DNA from: Sinorhizobium sp. B11
GTDB taxonomy: Bacteria; Pseudomonadota; Alphaproteobacteria; Rhizobiales; Rhizobiaceae
DNA: 64,000 bases
Direction of reading: 5' to 3'
NCBI GenBank assembly: GCA_039725955.1
Contig: CP091033.1
Span: 558,001-622,000, forward strand
Below are positions 27,060 through 36,491 of this stretch, piece by piece. The notes under the pieces are model-generated. The model made no database searches. It was not told the DNA's origin and saw only the letters and a list, made by a program, of their open reading frames with translations. The translations under genes and the position numbers were made by a program. Every line of letters begins with the position of its first letter. The stretch's first letter is position 1.

Positions 27060-28865
27060 ATGCGCATCAGCACCATCACCAACTGGGCCTATGGCATTAC
27101 CGTGATCCTCACGGCGCTTTCGGCTGCCGCCTTTATCATGTCGTCGCGTAGTGCAGAGGATGAGCGGCGTGCGGTTGAGGAGCATCTTGTTCTCGATACG
27201 CTGACCGAACAGCTCGAGATGGGTGCCGAACTCTCCAGTGATGAGGCAAGGCTCTATGTCATGCGCGGTGAACAGCGCCACCTCGATGCCTTCAAGGCGG
27301 ACGCGGAAACCGAACGGCGGCGCGAGACGGCGGCCGAGCAGATCGCGGCGAGAGACATATCCGCCGTGGAGCGGAATATTATCGAGGGCATGAACAAGCA
27401 GGCTGAGGCGCTTGACGCCGTGGAAGCCGCCGCGATCGATTCTTTCCAGAAGGGCGACAGACAGGCAGCGCAGCAAACGCTTTTCGGTTCCGAGCATGAG
27501 CGGTTGCAAACGGCTCTCATGGAGTCGGCCGGGCATCTGCGCGACGTCACGGCGACACGCACGGGAGCGGCGCTCGATGACGCGCGCCGGCGCAGCGACC
27601 AATGGAACCTTGTCGCCAAGATCATGCTGGCGATGACCGGCCTGCTTTTCCTTGCCGTGCTCTACTTTATCCTTCGCCGTCGCGTGGCTATGCCTCTGGT
27701 GCGTATGACCGGCATCGTCAGCCGACTTGCCAAGCAGGATTATGCGGTCGAGGTCCCTGACGATCATCGCCGCGATGAGATCGGCGAAATGAACGAGGCG
27801 ATCCAGATCTTTCGTGAAAACGGACTTGAGCGTGAGCGCCTGGACGCGGAGCGACGCGCTGACCAGCATACCAAGGATCTCATCCTGCAGATGATGCACC
27901 GCCTTCAGGCCTGTGAAAATCAATATGAACTGGCCGATGTCGTCGCGCGCTTCGCGCCGCAAATCTTTCCGGGTATTGCCGGAAGTCTTTATATCCTCGA
28001 CGAGGACAAATCCGTTCTTGCGCAAACCGGCACATGGCTGGAGCCTGTGAATGCGCAGGCGGCTTTTCCCGCCAGTGCGTGCTGGGGCCTGCGGCGCGGC
28101 CGCCCGCACATGAGCGGCACCGGCGATGGAGATGTGCCCTGCCAGCATGTGGAAGGAAGCGGTGTTGCCTCCTCCTGTTTCCCGTTGACGGCGCAGGGTG
28201 ACATGATTGGTCTTCTCTATCTGGAGGAGCGCCACGGGCAAATACCGGCGCTGGACAGTGTTCGCCTCTATCTGGAACTGATCGCCGAAAATGTGGGCTT
28301 GGCGGTCGCCAACCTGCAGTTTCGTGAAAAGCTGACCGATCTCGCCATCCGCGACCCGCTAACGGCGCTTTTCAACCGCCGTTTCCTGGACGAAACGTTG
28401 CACCGACATGGGCGCGACAAGGGCCAGGAGCCGCTCGCATGCCTGATGATCGACATCGATCACTTCAAGCGTTTCAACGACCAGTTCGGCCACGATGCGG
28501 GCGACATGGTCATGCAGTATGTCGGGCAGGTTCTGCGCAGCGCTGTGGCCGATATCGGCAACGCATTCCGCTTCGGTGGCGAAGAATTCACAATTCTGCT
28601 GCCGGACTGTAGCGAGGAGGATGGTTTCGAATTAGCTGAAAAGCTGCGCGCGCAGATCGGTGGAGCGGCACTTTCACATTCAGGTCAGATCATCGGTGCG
28701 GTGTCGGTATCCATCGGAGTGGCGGCATCACCTGCAGAAGGCGTGGTCGATACGCTGGTCAGCCGCGCCGACGCGGCCCTTCTCGACGCCAAGGCCAAGG
28801 GCCGCAACAAAACTGTTCTTGCAAGCAGTTTGCGCAGGCCAACGCAGGAAACGTTGCGCGCCTGA
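27060..28865 (+). CDS. Membrane diguanylate cyclase with HAMP, GAF and GGDEF domains
   Basis: A protein of about 601 aa. TM1 is at about 10-30, an extracytoplasmic helical sensor of about 150 residues follows, and TM2 is at about 190-208. HAMP (to about 265), GAF (about 285-430) and GGDEF (about 440-590) come next. The active site reads FRFGGEEF and the Mg/substrate region RDPLTALFNRRFLDE is intact, so it should make c-di-GMP. The RxxD inhibitory site expected just before GGEEF is absent. ATG 27060 is chosen; an in-frame GTG at 27051 would add three residues. No effector gene is adjacent. Confidence 0.9.
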   Translation: MRISTITNWAYGITVILTALSAAAFIMSSRSAEDERRAVEEHLVLDTLTEQLEMGAELSSDEARLYVMRGEQRHLDAFKADAETERRRETAAEQIAARDISAVERNIIEGMNKQAEALDAVEAAAIDSFQKGDRQAAQQTLFGSEHERLQTALMESAGHLRDVTATRTGAALDDARRRSDQWNLVAKIMLAMTGLLFLAVLYFILRRRVAMPLVRMTGIVSRLAKQDYAVEVPDDHRRDEIGEMNEAIQIFRENGLERERLDAERRADQHTKDLILQMMHRLQACENQYELADVVARFAPQIFPGIAGSLYILDEDKSVLAQTGTWLEPVNAQAAFPASACWGLRRGRPHMSGTGDGDVPCQHVEGSGVASSCFPLTAQGDMIGLLYLEERHGQIPALDSVRLYLELIAENVGLAVANLQFREKLTDLAIRDPLTALFNRRFLDETLHRHGRDKGQEPLACLMIDIDHFKRFNDQFGHDAGDMVMQYVGQVLRSAVADIGNAFRFGGEEFTILLPDCSEEDGFELAEKLRAQIGGAALSHSGQIIGAVSVSIGVAASPAEGVVDTLVSRADAALLDAKAKGRNKTVLASSLRRPTQETLRA

Positions 28866-28889
28866 TATCAACAAAGAAGCGAGAGGCGA

Positions 28890-29096
28890 TCAGCCGCCGA
28901 CGACGCCGTGTGGCGCCAATTCGACGATCTCGCGGGCTGCGCCGTAATCGCGCTCATGGGCCGAGCGGTAGCGGTGTTCGGTGCGGCCGGTCAGATCACG
29001 ATAGTAACGGTCGGTCATGCCGTCGGCATAGGTGCCGGTGTCAGCATCGAAGTCTTCGGTCGACGGCTTCATCGAGAAAAATTTGAACATCTTCAC
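28890..29096 (-). CDS. Small hypothetical protein
   Basis: A 68-aa, Tyr- and Asp-rich soluble protein (FDADTGTYADGMTDRYYRDL, EHRYRSAHERDYGAA). I do not recognise a family. The frame sits neatly in a 366-base space between two genes and has a GAGGACC-type site before the ATG, and its composition looks coding. Its stop lies 25 bases from the converging cyclase gene. Confidence 0.55.
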   Translation of the reverse strand: MKMFKFFSMKPSTEDFDADTGTYADGMTDRYYRDLTGRTEHRYRSAHERDYGAAREIVELAPHGVVGG

Positions 29097-29231
29097 GGTC
29101 CTCCACAGCGTGCTATCAACATCCGGACGTATCGTTCGGTTCCTTCTCCAAGATCATTATAACGAAAAAATTAACCATGTTTAAACAAACGGCATGTGTT
29201 TGAGCCCATGCCGCATGATTGCTTAAGATTT

Positions 29232-30251
29232 TCATGCCTGGTGAAGGAGCAGCGCCAGCAGTTCCTGCAATGAAACGCCGCCGAGCAATTGACCTTCCTG
29301 TGATATGACTGTGGCGGACGAGACGCCGGCGCGGGACATTTCGCGCAATGCCCCTTCGATATCCATGTCTTCGCAAAGCTGCAGCTGGCTTTCGACCGGA
29401 ATTTGCTTCGCGACGGCACCGATCTTGATGACCCGGCCCCGATTGACCTCCTTTACGAAGGCGGCGATGTAGTCGTTGGCGGGATTGAGGACGATTTCGG
29501 CCGCCGAACCCTGCTGGATCACCTCGCCGTCACGCAGGATGGCGATTTTCTCCCCGAGCCGGAGCGCCTCATCGAGATCGTGGGTGATGAAGACGACCGT
29601 TTTCTTCAGGTCCTTCTGCAGATCGAGAAGGACGGTCTGCATATCGACGCGGATCAGCGGGTCGAGCGCCGAATAGGCCTCGTCCATCAGGAGAATTTCG
29701 GCATCGTTGGTTAGGGCTCGCGCCAGGCCGACGCGCTGCTGCATGCCGCCGGAGAGCTGGTTCGGATAGTGGCCGCCGAAGCCCTCCAGGCCGACGCGCT
29801 TGATCCAGGCATTGGCCCGCTCCTCGCGTTCCGCCTTGGCGACGCCCTGGATCTCCAGGCCGTAGACAGTGTTCTGCAGCACGTTGCGATGCGGTAGCAG
29901 ACCGAAACGCTGGAAGACCATGGCCGTCCTACGGCGGCGGAATTCGCGAAGCTGCAAGGCGTCCATACGGCAGACGTCCTCGCCGCCATAGAGGACTTCG
30001 CCCGAAGTCGGGTCGATCAGTCGGTTGATGTGACGGATCAGCGTCGATTTGCCGGAGCCGGAAAGGCCCATGATCACGGTGATCTTGCCGCCGGGAATGG
30101 TGATGTTGATGTCTTTCAGCCCGAGCACATGACCGTGCTCCCTGTTGAGCTCGGTCTTCGACATGCCCTTGCTGACGGCATCCACATAATCACGGCCGCG
30201 CGGACCGAAGATCTTGAAGAGGCTTCGGATCTCGATCGAATTACTACCCAT
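29232..30251 (-). CDS. proV: Glycine betaine/proline-type ABC transporter ATP-binding protein
   Basis: A 339-aa QAT-family ATPase. Walker A is GLSGSGKST, the signature is LSGGMQQR and Walker B is ILLMDEAYSALDP. The last 90 residues after FVKEVNRGRVIKI form the CBS-like regulatory tail typical of ProV/OpuAA. I start it at the ATG of MGSNSIEIRS (30251), which overlaps the permease stop by 8 bases. The longer upstream frame (to 30410) only reads antisense-like Ser/Pro-rich sequence. It is the last gene of proX-proW-proV. Confidence 0.94.
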   Translation of the reverse strand: MGSNSIEIRSLFKIFGPRGRDYVDAVSKGMSKTELNREHGHVLGLKDINITIPGGKITVIMGLSGSGKSTLIRHINRLIDPTSGEVLYGGEDVCRMDALQLREFRRRRTAMVFQRFGLLPHRNVLQNTVYGLEIQGVAKAEREERANAWIKRVGLEGFGGHYPNQLSGGMQQRVGLARALTNDAEILLMDEAYSALDPLIRVDMQTVLLDLQKDLKKTVVFITHDLDEALRLGEKIAILRDGEVIQQGSAAEIVLNPANDYIAAFVKEVNRGRVIKIGAVAKQIPVESQLQLCEDMDIEGALREMSRAGVSSATVISQEGQLLGGVSLQELLALLLHQA

Positions 30252-31131
30252 GCACGATCTCCCGGTGCTTCTGGAGCCGCAGGCCATAGGCCTGGCTGAT
30301 CCGGTCGAAAATGATGGCAATGCCGACGATTGCGAGACCGTTGAAGACGCCGAGGGTGAAGTACTGGTTGGAGATGGCTTTGAGAACCGGCTGGCCAAGC
30401 CCTTGAACACCGATCATGGAAGCAATGACCACCATGGCAAGCGCCATCATGATCGTCTGGTTGATGCCGGCCATGATGGTTGGCAGCGCCAGCGGCAGCT
30501 GGACGTTGCGAAGTTTCTGCCAGCTCGACGAACCGAAGGCGTCAGCTGCCTCCAGCACATTCTCGTCCACCATTCGGATGCCGAGATTGGTGAGGCGGAT
30601 CATCGGCGGCAGCGCGTAGATGACAACGGCGATGACGCCAGGTACGCGACCGATGCCGAGAAGCATGACGACGGGAATCAGGTAGACGAAGCTCGGCATG
30701 GTCTGCATGACGTCGAGGATCGGATTGACGATTTTCTGCATCGCATTCGAGCGCGCCATCATGATGCCAAGCGGCAGGCCGATGACGATCGAAAGCACGG
30801 TACAGACGAAGATCATCGACACGGTCTTCATCGTATCCTGCCACATGTCGAAATAACCGATGACAAGAAGCGTCAGAACACAGCCAATGACGACCTTCCA
30901 GCTGCGGCTGGCAAACCAGGCAATGGCGGCAAAAGCGATGAGAATGATTGGCCAGGGTGTGCCGGTCAGCAGCCGTTCTGCCCAGATGAGAAAGCTTTGC
31001 AGAGGGCTGAACGCAGCCTCGATGCTGTCGCCATAGGCGCGGGTGAAGGCACGAAATCCTTCGTCGACGCTCTTCTTCAGCTCGCGCAGCATGTCGTCAT
31101 TCATTGTCGGAAATTTCCAGAGCCAATCCAT
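30244..31131 (-). CDS. proW: Glycine betaine/proline-type ABC transporter permease
   Basis: A 295-aa inner-membrane permease. After a long amphipathic N-terminus (about 95 residues) come the membrane helices and the family loop EAADAFGSSSWQKLRNVQLPLA. I start it at ATG 31131 with GGGGA upstream; a TTG four codons earlier is less likely. It lies between proX and proV and overlaps proV. It forms the channel of a betaine- or choline-type osmoprotectant importer. Confidence 0.94.
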   Translation of the reverse strand: MDWLWKFPTMNDDMLRELKKSVDEGFRAFTRAYGDSIEAAFSPLQSFLIWAERLLTGTPWPIILIAFAAIAWFASRSWKVVIGCVLTLLVIGYFDMWQDTMKTVSMIFVCTVLSIVIGLPLGIMMARSNAMQKIVNPILDVMQTMPSFVYLIPVVMLLGIGRVPGVIAVVIYALPPMIRLTNLGIRMVDENVLEAADAFGSSSWQKLRNVQLPLALPTIMAGINQTIMMALAMVVIASMIGVQGLGQPVLKAISNQYFTLGVFNGLAIVGIAIIFDRISQAYGLRLQKHREIVHG

Positions 31132-31197
31132 ACCGGTCCCCAAATAGATAGTGGCGGCGGCCGATTGTTGTTTTGGCCGTCGCGCCGAAGGATTGTG

Positions 31198-31219
31198 TGG
31201 GCAGCGCCGAGGCTGCCCA
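31198..31219 (-). terminator. Intercistronic hairpin between proX and proW
   Basis: TGGGCAGC / GCTGCCCA arms with a 6-base loop and no T-run, lying 17 bases after the proX stop. Such structures usually stabilise the binding-protein mRNA and lower permease expression rather than ending transcription completely. Confidence 0.6.
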
Positions 31220-31235
31220 TGTCATGTCTGAGTGC

Positions 31236-32234
31236 TTAGAGCGAAGCCTTGATCTTTTCGGCGGCTTCCGGCGAGACCCAGTCTTTCCAGAGGGGCTCGT
31301 TGTTCTTCAGGAAGTATTTGGCGCCGTCTTCACCTGTCGCCTGGTTATCGGTCATCCAGGCGATCAGCTTGTTGACAGTATCATTGGTCCAGGCGCGCTT
31401 CTTCAGGTAATCGATGGCAGGGCCGCCGCGATCGGCAAAACTCTTGCTGATCAGCGTCTGCACATCATCGGACGGCCAGGCATTCGGCTTGGGATCGGCG
31501 CAATCGGCAATAGAAGTGCAACGCTTCCATTCGGCCGCATCATATTCCGTTCCGTATCCGAGCTTGACCATCTCGTATTTGCCGAGCAGCGAGGTCGGTG
31601 CCCAGTAATAGCCGACCCAGGCCTGCTTGCCTTCGTAGGCCTTGGCGATAGAGCCATCGAGACCTGCGGCAGAACCGGTGTCAACGAGCGTAAAGCCTGC
31701 CTTCTCCGCATCATAGGCCTTGAAGAGCTGCGCGGTAACGACAGTGCCGCCCCAGCCCTGCGGGCCGTTGAAGACGGCGCCCTTGCTCTTGTCTTCCGGC
31801 GCCGGGAAGAGTTCGGGATGTTTCAGGAGATCAGGAATGGTCTTGATGTCCGGATGGGCGTCGGCGATGTATTTGGGAATCCACCAACCCTGTATCGCGC
31901 CGTCAGAGAGGATCTTGGCGCCCTGGACGACCTTGCCGCCTTCGAGGCCACGCTTGACCAGCTCCGGCTGCAGGCTGACCCAGGCTTCCGGCGCAACGTC
32001 CGGCTCTCCCTTTTCCGCCATGGAGGTGAGCGTCGGGACGGTGTCGCCGCTGACGATTTCTGCCGAACAGCCATAACCTTCCTCGAGGATCAACTTATCG
32101 AGGCTTGCAGCCACTTCTGCCGACTGCCAATTCATGCTTGCGATTGTGATATTGCCGCAATCGGCGGCAAAAGCGCTGCCGCCCGTGAGCATGGCGCCAG
32201 CTGCGAGGATGGTGGATGCCAAAAGTACTTTCAT
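31236..32234 (-). CDS. proX: Glycine betaine/choline-type substrate-binding protein
   Basis: A 332-aa periplasmic binding protein (OpuAC fold) with a Sec signal (MKVLLASTILAAGAMLTGGS, cleavage at about AFAAD). Trp-rich positions (MNWQSAE, GWWIPKY, WVGYYWAP) suit an aromatic cage for quaternary amines, typical of betaine or choline binders. I start at ATG 32234 with GAGGGA upstream. It is the first gene of the operon; proW and proV follow after a hairpin. The exact ligand (betaine, choline, proline betaine) is not decided by sequence. Confidence 0.93.
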   Translation of the reverse strand: MKVLLASTILAAGAMLTGGSAFAADCGNITIASMNWQSAEVAASLDKLILEEGYGCSAEIVSGDTVPTLTSMAEKGEPDVAPEAWVSLQPELVKRGLEGGKVVQGAKILSDGAIQGWWIPKYIADAHPDIKTIPDLLKHPELFPAPEDKSKGAVFNGPQGWGGTVVTAQLFKAYDAEKAGFTLVDTGSAAGLDGSIAKAYEGKQAWVGYYWAPTSLLGKYEMVKLGYGTEYDAAEWKRCTSIADCADPKPNAWPSDDVQTLISKSFADRGGPAIDYLKKRAWTNDTVNKLIAWMTDNQATGEDGAKYFLKNNEPLWKDWVSPEAAEKIKASL

Positions 32235-32682
32235 TTTTTTGTTCCCTCTGGTCGCGGTGCATCCTGAACCCGGGCGCCGGCGGCACCGCACGCCGACCCC
32301 TGCATTGAGCCTGCTTTAGGGCTGCAACAGCCATTCTGGTTACGTCAAAAAATGGCGCATTAGAGCCGTCTTTCAATGCTGTCTTAAATACGGCGTCGCT
32401 TACGGAATGTCGGGTTGACGCGATCGCGCTATGGTTGTTGCCGTAGCAGCGGCATACCATCGGGCTGCATAATGAGTTGTGGCTTTCGAGCATCCAAGAT
32501 GGGCAGCATTGGTGGCTGTCCTCATCCCGCGCCGACCCTTCCACGACGCAATTTTCGAAAACGAAGGATGCGCTTGTCAGAAGTTGGATACTAATATATT
32601 ACTTCCCTCATCAGGCCGAAGGGAGGCGGTTATCGATGGCTTTAGATGCCCAATTTTCAGATCTTGCCGGTGAAGGAACGCG
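32235..32682. other. Intergenic region between divergent proX and GntR gene
   Basis: 448 bases with no supported gene. It must contain both divergent promoters. A short frame (about 32637-32688) overlaps the regulator's start but has no features. No clear operator was seen. Confidence 0.45.
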
Positions 32683-33471
32683 ATGAATTCGCCCACCGGA
32701 ATCACGCGCAAGAAACGCTCCCTTCAAGGAGTGACGGTGCTTTCGCATCAGCGCGCAGCCGCACCGCGAGCGGCAACGCTGGTCTACAATGCGCTTCTCG
32801 ATGACATCGTGTCGTTGCGCCGCAAGCCCATGGAACTGTTGAACGAGAAGGAGCTCGAGGCGCAGTTCGGCGTCAGCCGCACGCCGATCCGCGAGGCGAT
32901 CATCCGTCTTGCCGATGACGGTCTGGTGGACGTCTTCCCGCAGTCGGGCACGTTCGTTTCCCGTATTCCGCGGCGGGCGCTTTACGAGGCGATGCTCGTG
33001 CGCAAGGCGCTGGAGGATACAACGGTTTCGATCGCGGTCGAAAAGATGACGCCGGCGGGTCTAAGGGCGCTGGAACGCAATCTTGCTGATCTCGATGCCT
33101 GTCACCGTGAAGGTGATGTCGCAGGCTTCCATATCATCGACAATGATTTCCACCAGCTCATCAGCACTATCGCCGGCTTCCCCGGCATCTGGGCAATCAT
33201 CCAGCAGGTCAAGGTTCACAGCGATCGTTACCGCCTGCTGACGCTGCCGCAGCAAGGCCGCCTGACGCGCGTCATCGACGAACATGCAGCCGTCATCGAT
33301 TGCATGCGTACGGGTGACAAGGATGGCGCAAAGGCCGCCATGGAGTTCCATCTAGGCAAGCTGCTGCACGAGGTCGAACAGGCCGAGATGCTCGACCCAG
33401 CCTATTTCATTGAGGATGCCCCGCAGATGGCGGCCTCCGGAGGAGAGAAGGATAATTCCAATGCAGATTGA
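32683..33471 (+). CDS. GntR-family regulator, FCD/FadR subfamily
   Basis: A 262-aa regulator. The winged HTH at about residues 25-95 has ELLNEKELEAQFGVSRTPIREAIIRLADDGLVDV, and the C-terminal FCD helical effector domain has the metal-binding pattern D..FH....(about) ...H...VIDCMRTGDKDGAKAAMEFHL. FCD regulators sense sugar acids and other carboxylates. It is the first gene of a run with kduI and kduD and overlaps kduI by 11 bases, so it probably controls this uronate operon in response to a uronate-derived keto acid. GAAGGAA precedes the ATG. Confidence 0.92.
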   Translation: MNSPTGITRKKRSLQGVTVLSHQRAAAPRAATLVYNALLDDIVSLRRKPMELLNEKELEAQFGVSRTPIREAIIRLADDGLVDVFPQSGTFVSRIPRRALYEAMLVRKALEDTTVSIAVEKMTPAGLRALERNLADLDACHREGDVAGFHIIDNDFHQLISTIAGFPGIWAIIQQVKVHSDRYRLLTLPQQGRLTRVIDEHAAVIDCMRTGDKDGAKAAMEFHLGKLLHEVEQAEMLDPAYFIEDAPQMAASGGEKDNSNAD

Positions 33472-34297
33472 CGTGCGACACGCCTCCCATCCCGAAGCTG
33501 TCAAGGGTTTCGATACGGAAACCCTGCGGCATCACTTCCTGGTCGAGACGGTGTTTGTGCCTGGCGACATCCGGCTCACCTATTCCCACTATGATCGCAT
33601 GGTGATCGGCGGTGCTGCGCCGCTCGGGGCGGCTCTCGCGCTGACCGCGCCGAAGGCGATTGGCCAGGAAACGTTTCTGGCCGAGCGCGAGCTCGGTGTG
33701 TTGAATGTCGGCGGCGCCGGTCGCGTGATCGTCGATGGCACCAGCTACGCTCTGGCGAAGTACGATTGCCTCTATGTTGGCAGGGGTGCGGTCGATGTCA
33801 GCTTCGAAAGCGCCGATGCCGGCAATCCGGCGAAATTCTACCTCGTTTCGACGCCTGCTCATGCCGGCCATCCGACGGTGCTTTTGACGCGTGACAAGGC
33901 GCGGCACCTTACGCCGGGCGAGGCGGCAACCGCCAACAAGCGTTCGATCTATCAATATATCCACCCGGAGGTCTGCCAGTCCTGCCAACTGACCATGGGC
34001 TTCACCAGCCTCGATACCGGTAGCATCTGGAATACCATGCCGAGCCACACGCATGACCGGCGCATGGAAGCCTATCTCTATTTCGATCTCGATGCCGACC
34101 AGCGCGTCTTCCACTTCATGGGCGAGCCGCAGCAGACGCGTCACATGCTCGTCGCCAACGAGCAGGCGATCATCTCACCGCCCTGGTCGATCCATTCCGG
34201 TGCCGGAACGAAGAACTACAGCTTCATCTGGGCAATGGCCGGCGACAACAAGAGCTTTACCGATATGGACCATATCGCAATCGGCGATCTGAGGTGA
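33461..34297 (+). CDS. kduI: 5-dehydro-4-deoxy-D-glucuronate isomerase
   Basis: A 278-aa cupin-fold isomerase converting 5-keto-4-deoxyuronate to 2,5-diketo-3-deoxygluconate in pectin and glycosaminoglycan breakdown. The family motifs RLTYSHYDRMVIGGAAP and the metal-binding region PSHTHDRRMEAYLYFD (His, His, Glu) are present, and the length matches the E. coli enzyme. The start ATG 33461 overlaps the regulator's last codons. kduD follows. Confidence 0.96.
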   Translation: MQIDVRHASHPEAVKGFDTETLRHHFLVETVFVPGDIRLTYSHYDRMVIGGAAPLGAALALTAPKAIGQETFLAERELGVLNVGGAGRVIVDGTSYALAKYDCLYVGRGAVDVSFESADAGNPAKFYLVSTPAHAGHPTVLLTRDKARHLTPGEAATANKRSIYQYIHPEVCQSCQLTMGFTSLDTGSIWNTMPSHTHDRRMEAYLYFDLDADQRVFHFMGEPQQTRHMLVANEQAIISPPWSIHSGAGTKNYSFIWAMAGDNKSFTDMDHIAIGDLR

Positions 34298-34302
34298 CGG
34301 CG

Positions 34303-35058
34303 ATGCAGGCCCTTTTCGATCTCTCGGGAAAAACGGCCGTCGTTACCGGTGCCAATACCGGCATCGGGCAGGGCATTGCCGTAGCGCTTGCCGAGGCGGG
34401 TGCCTCGATCGTCGCCGTCGGCCGCTCGTCTATGGACGAGACGGAAGCACTGGTCGCCAAGGCGGGCGCAAAATTCCACGTCATCAAAGCCGATCTCGGC
34501 ACGATCGAGCCGGTCAAGCCGATCGTTGCGGAAGCGCTGGAGCGCTTTGGAGCCCTCGATATCCTCGTCAACAATGCCGGCATCATCCGCCGCGCCGACG
34601 CGATCGATTTCACCGAGGAAGACTGGGACGCGGTGATGAATGTCAACCTGAAGACAGCCTTCTTTCTGTCTCAGGCTGCTGCCCGCCACATGCTCGAAAA
34701 AGGGCGCGGCAAGATCATTAACATCGCTTCGCTGCTCTCCTTTCAGGGCGGCATCCGCATCCCGTCCTACACCGCCTCAAAAAGCGGACTTGCAGGTCTG
34801 ACCCGGCTGCTTGCCTGCGAATGGGCGGGCAGGGGCGTCAACGTCAACGCCATCGCTCCTGGCTATTTCGTGACCAACAACACGACGGCGCTGCGCGAGG
34901 ATGCCGATCGCAATGCCAGCATCCTGGCCCGAATCCCGGCGGGCCGCTGGGGAGAGCCCGGCGATATCGGCGGTGCGGCCGTGTTCCTGGCGTCGTCAGC
35001 ATCCGACTATGTACACGGCACGGTTCTGCCCGTCGATGGAGGCTGGCTGGCGCGCTGA
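34303..35058 (+). CDS. kduD: 2-dehydro-3-deoxy-D-gluconate 5-dehydrogenase
   Basis: A 251-aa classical SDR performing the NAD-dependent step after KduI and yielding 2-keto-3-deoxygluconate. It shows TGANTGIGQG, NNAGI, Ser in NIASLLSFQGG, YTASKSG and an APGYFVTNNT tail typical of KduD. I start at ATG 34303 because GAGGTGA lies 7 bases upstream. The in-frame GTG at 34294 overlaps kduI and is less likely. A hairpin separates it from the downstream transporter genes. Confidence 0.95.
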   Translation: MQALFDLSGKTAVVTGANTGIGQGIAVALAEAGASIVAVGRSSMDETEALVAKAGAKFHVIKADLGTIEPVKPIVAEALERFGALDILVNNAGIIRRADAIDFTEEDWDAVMNVNLKTAFFLSQAAARHMLEKGRGKIINIASLLSFQGGIRIPSYTASKSGLAGLTRLLACEWAGRGVNVNAIAPGYFVTNNTTALREDADRNASILARIPAGRWGEPGDIGGAAVFLASSASDYVHGTVLPVDGGWLAR

Positions 35059-35082
35059 GGCGACAGCCGGGAAGAGACATGA

Positions 35083-35102
35083 CGCCTTCCTGCGGGGAGG
35101 CG
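35083..35102 (+). terminator. Intercistronic hairpin between kduD and the importer genes
   Basis: CGCCTTCC-TGCG-GGGAGGCG (one mismatch). There is no T-run, so it may tune rather than end transcription. Confidence 0.45.
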
Positions 35103-35145
35103 AGGTCGCGTCTGTGGAGTTGGCGTGGCCGGAATGGAGGAGGAC

Positions 35146-35829
35146 ATGCAGTACCAGTTCGATTTTTCGGCCTTGCTGCCCTACTGGAGCGACTTCCTGT
35201 CGGGCGCGCTTGTCACGATCGAGATCACCGTCTTTTCGGTGATCATCGGTCTGGTGATCGGCGTTGCCTGCGCCATAGCCCGCCGCTCGGATATCGCGCC
35301 GCTGCGTGCTCTCGTCAGTATCTATGTCGAGACCGTGCGCAACACGCCGTTCATCGTGCAAATCTTCTTCATCTTCTTCGGCCTGTCCTCCGTCGGCATA
35401 CGCCTCCCAATCATCGCGGCTGCCGTCTTCGCCATGGTCATCAATGTCGGCGCCTACACGGCCGAAATTGTGCGCGCCGGCATGGATTCCATCCATCCGA
35501 GCCAGATCGAGGCGGCTGAAGCGCTCGGCCTGTCGAAGCTGCAGATCTATCGCGACATCATTCTCCTGCCGGCGATCGAACGCGTCTATCCGGCACTCTC
35601 CAGCCAGTTCATCCTGATGATGCTATCGACCTCGATTGCCTCGCAGATCTCCGCCGAGGAACTGACGGGCGTTGCCAACAACATCCAGTCGAACACATTC
35701 CGTTCGCTGGAGACCTACATGGTGGTCGCCGTTCTCTACATCGCCATCACCTATCTGATGCGGGCTGGCTTTTACGGTCTTGGTCTCATCGCCTTCCCGC
35801 GCCGTCGCCGGCTCGGCACGTCGCTCTAG
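35146..35829 (+). CDS. Polar amino-acid-type ABC transporter permease (HisM/GlnP family)
   Basis: A 227-aa inner-membrane permease of the HEQRo group. The N-terminal segment (FSALLPYWSDFLSGALVTIEITV), the VETVRNTPFIVQIFFIFFGL motif and the EAA loop (IEAAEALGLSKLQIYRDIIL) are typical. GGAGGAGG just upstream fixes ATG 35146; a GTG 21 bases earlier is inferior. It is paired with the second permease 8 bases on. The position behind kduID suggests a co-regulated carboxylate or amino-acid uptake system, but the ligand is unknown. Confidence 0.94.
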   Translation: MQYQFDFSALLPYWSDFLSGALVTIEITVFSVIIGLVIGVACAIARRSDIAPLRALVSIYVETVRNTPFIVQIFFIFFGLSSVGIRLPIIAAAVFAMVINVGAYTAEIVRAGMDSIHPSQIEAAEALGLSKLQIYRDIILLPAIERVYPALSSQFILMMLSTSIASQISAEELTGVANNIQSNTFRSLETYMVVAVLYIAITYLMRAGFYGLGLIAFPRRRRLGTSL

Positions 35830-35837
35830 AGGTTGCC

Positions 35838-36491
35838 ATGCTCGGTGGATTTTCCTTCAATCACCTGATCTATCTGCTGGGCGGCCTTGTCTGGACAGTG
35901 GTGCTGTCGGCACTCGCCTTCCTGCTCGGCGGCGTTGCCGGCTTCTTCGTCATGCTCTGCCGCATCTCGCGCTTCCTGTGGCTACGGCGTGCGGCCCTCG
36001 TCTACATCCAAATCGTCCAGGGCACGCCGCTCCTGATCCAGATGTTCATCCTCTATTTCGGCCTTGGGGTGATCAACATCTCCGTGCCGCCATTGGTCGC
36101 GGCCGGCCTCGGCATGATGATCTATTCGAGCTCCTATCTGGGCGAGATTTGGCGCGGCTCGGTCGAATCCATCTCGCGCACTCAGTTCGAAGCGGCCGAG
36201 TGCCTGGGCCTGACGCGCTGGCAGGCGCTGAGAGACGTGATCCTGCCGCAGGCGCTGCGGATCGCCACGCCGCCGACGGTCGGCTTCCTCGTCCAACTCG
36301 TCAAGAATACCTCGCTCGCCTCGGTCGTCGGCTTCCTGGAGCTGACACGTGCGGCGCAGGTCATCAACAACTCCCTGTTCCAGCCCTTCCTGGTGTTCGG
36401 CATCGCAGCGCTTCTCTATTTCGCTGTGTGCTACCCGCTGTCGGTCTGGAGCCGCTCTCTCGAGAGGAAGCTCAATGTCGGTCGCCGTTAA
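35838..36491 (+). CDS. Polar amino-acid-type ABC transporter permease, second subunit
   Basis: A 217-aa permease of the same family. It shows LVYIQIVQGTPLLIQMFILYFGLG and the EAA loop FEAAECLGLTRWQALRDVILP. It overlaps the ATPase gene by 17 bases, so translation is coupled. Together with the preceding permease it forms the heterodimeric channel. Confidence 0.94.
   Translation: MLGGFSFNHLIYLLGGLVWTVVLSALAFLLGGVAGFFVMLCRISRFLWLRRAALVYIQIVQGTPLLIQMFILYFGLGVINISVPPLVAAGLGMMIYSSSYLGEIWRGSVESISRTQFEAAECLGLTRWQALRDVILPQALRIATPPTVGFLVQLVKNTSLASVVGFLELTRAAQVINNSLFQPFLVFGIAALLYFAVCYPLSVWSRSLERKLNVGRR

Noticed and set aside
30252..30410. N-terminal extension of proV
   Set aside because: It overlaps proW and has no similarity to ATPase N-termini; the ATG at 30251 gives the typical start.
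36349..36474. N-terminal extension of the amino-acid-type ATPase
   Set aside because: It lies wholly inside the upstream permease gene and reads as Ser/Arg-rich shadow sequence; GlnQ-like proteins begin at the later ATG.
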